Shown here: positions 62,631 through 64,000 of the stretch, piece by piece
Numbering within the stretch: the first letter of the stretch is position 1
Layout of the letters: each line of letters opens with the position of its first letter
DNA from: Neodontobutis hainanensis
Taxonomy: Eukaryota > Chordata > Actinopteri > Gobiiformes > Odontobutidae
DNA length: 64,000 nucleotides
NCBI GenBank assembly: GCA_024349245.1
Contig: JALDNG010002733.1
Coordinates: 1-64,000 of the forward strand
Direction: 5' to 3'
Translations under genes and position numbers: made by a program
The notes under the pieces: model-generated
Seen by the model: only the letters and a program-made list of their open reading frames with translations
Databases searched by the model: none
Told to the model about the DNA's origin: nothing

Positions 62631-63157
62631 CCAAATGTCAACTTCCTTTTTAGTTCAGATCAATGCAAGAGACGATGGAGAAAGTGTACAATTTAGAATG
62701 AATTATAAGGTTTTAACTCATGAAAGAATGAAACAAAGCACACACATGTAGACAATAGTACAGGATAAGGTTTGCTTTGGCAAAGGTAAACAATACATCA
62801 GCTTTTATATCATGCTGTAAAAGTGGTAGGAGGCGACGTTCAAGGAGTACCAGGACTTCTTGTCATAATAAACCACTTTTCAACCTGAGGCCCTGGGAGA
62901 GAACACTCATCCCTAGCTCTATAGCTACAGTCAAAAGTTGAGGATTGGAGAAAAGAAAGACAGTTAGATTGTCTAATCAGATAAATCTGATTCAAATCCT
63001 CCAAACAGATAAGTTCAGGTTCTGCTCAAACAGACCTGAAACTTGCAGTGTTCAATGTCAGGTCTTTGAGTAAAAATATTTTTAATTAATGATTTTATAA
63101 GTTCATAAAAGCTTGACTTTATGTTTTTAACAGAAACATGAGGCATTTTCAAGCCTG

Positions 63158-63683
63158 AGTCCATCCACCTGCTGCCTCAATGTTTTACCCCTAGATTTCT
63201 AAAATCAGTACTAAGCAGTTTGTTAACACAACTCACTGATTTAGTCAATAGTTCCTTACAGTCTGGAACATTTCTAAAGGCCCTAAAACTGCTGTCATCA
63301 AGCCTCTCCTAAAGAAGAGAACTGCTTTGATCCAGTAAAGTCAGGATTCAGACAGAAAGTACTTTGTTTTGGTTGGTAACTGTGTATCAGACCAAATGAC
63401 CCTGACATGTGGGGTTCCACAGAGGTCTATCTTGGGACCCCTATTATTCATGCTTCCTTTGGGCCAGTTGATACACAGCTGTGACGTATCCTACCATAAT
63501 TATGCAGATGATACTCAGATTTACATGTCACTCACAGCAGGTGAAAATGGACCAATCCATTCACTGTGTCAGTCTGACATGTGGATGCAAAATAATTTTC
63601 GCCAACTGAACAGAGACAAGACTGGACTAATCATCTTTGGACCACAGAAAGTGTCAGCAGTCACCTCAAGTCTGTTTCTCTAA
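63158..63683 (+). pseudogene. LINE RT fragment, unit 16 (only copy with an amino-acid change)
   Basis: YADD-containing stretch at 63369-63683. This is the only one of the sixteen whose translation differs: CGC to CAC (Arg to His) in the block before YADD. Upstream it also carries CCAGTAAAG for CCATTAAAG and a lost base in CCCCTAG, so it is the most diverged copy. Confidence 0.85.
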
Positions 63684-64000
63684 AATCTAAAAATCTGTAA
63701 TGTTCCTGGTCCAAGCACTGAATTTCACATGAAGGTTGGATTCTGGTTTATAATTTAGGATTCTAGTTTGCCAGTTGGGTCAAGCTAGAAACAGGTTCCA
63801 ATGTTTCTAAAAAAGTATATGACTGTACTCGGTAGGTCACCCTGAGTCTTTAGCACTAAGTCCCGTTGTAAAATTCCAATGTCCATGAACCCACTTAGTT
63901 TTATTGAATATAAAAATATATTGACCCTACAATATTTAAGAGCTGAGATAAAGAGATCCCACTTTAGATTTATTCAATATAACAAAAAGTGGGTTTGTGG

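Larger units (their letters stand above)
1..64000 (+). repeat. 3.39-kb tandem array of tRNA-Gly/tRNA-His units (interrupted at 48659-60825)
   Basis: Head-to-tail repetition is visible directly. Taking the first base of the window as the unit start, units begin at 1, 3399, 6796, 10194, 13592, 16999, 20391, 23794, 27180, 30569, 33962, 37355, 40747, 44146, 47535 and 63086. Complete units are 3386-3407 bp long. Unit 15 is split by the LTR element and is about 3388 bp once the insertion and one target duplication are removed. Unit 16 is cut by the window end. Each unit holds one LINE fragment, one tRNA-Gly(GCC) and one tRNA-His(GTG), all on the same strand. Units differ by scattered substitutions, by the length of a poly(A) run (17 to 25 A in those counted), and by small indels in G/C-rich spots. 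The left boundary of the array lies outside the window, and the right boundary is not reached. Expansion by unequal crossing-over is inferred from the regular period. Confidence 0.97.

Overview
The window looks like nuclear DNA of a teleost fish. It has eukaryotic tRNA genes with internal A and B boxes, a decayed LINE of the L2/CR1/Rex type, a long-LTR retroelement with a GPY/F-type integrase, and no bacterial gene organisation. I see no intact host protein-coding gene. Most of the short open frames start at TTG or CTG-type codons or are shadows.

Layout. Positions 1-48658 and 60826-64000 belong to one head-to-tail tandem array with a unit of about 3.39 kb. Fifteen units are present (the fifteenth is split by an insertion), followed by the first 0.9 kb of a sixteenth. 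Each unit carries, on the + strand and in this order: a decayed LINE reverse-transcriptase fragment; a roughly 170-bp imperfect palindrome; short hairpins and an antisense tRNA-like remnant; a tRNA-Gly(GCC) gene; about 1.3 kb of AT-rich spacer with a poly(A) run; and a tRNA-His(GTG) gene. The array is therefore a tandem tRNA locus in which dead transposon pieces were amplified along with the two tRNA genes. Units are nearly identical. They differ by a few substitutions shuffled between units and by many 1-6 nt indels in G/C-rich spots, which hit the T-arms of most tRNA copies.

Insertion. Unit 15 is interrupted by a 12,159-bp LTR element (48663-60821) lying on the - strand. It has LTRs of about 1.93 and 1.96 kb that are nearly identical, TGTAG...CTACA ends, a TAAT target duplication, and a polypurine tract beside the 3' LTR. 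In the element's own 5' to 3' direction it holds a 2-kb leader with three CTCF-like sites, a coiled-coil Gag region, a capsid with a recognisable major homology region, a basic region without zinc knuckle, a retropepsin (DTA active site), a second retropepsin-like domain with an altered active site, a linker, and an integrase with HHCC, D-D-E and GPY/F-like parts. No reverse transcriptase or RNase H is found, and there is too little room for them between protease and integrase. The coding part is broken across many frames. Some of these breaks may be assembly errors, because the two LTRs and the array units show the same kind of G/C-run indels.

The parts worth most attention are the Gag-PR-IN element without RT, its doubled protease-like region, the mosaic variation between tRNA units, and whether the tRNA T-arm deletions are real.
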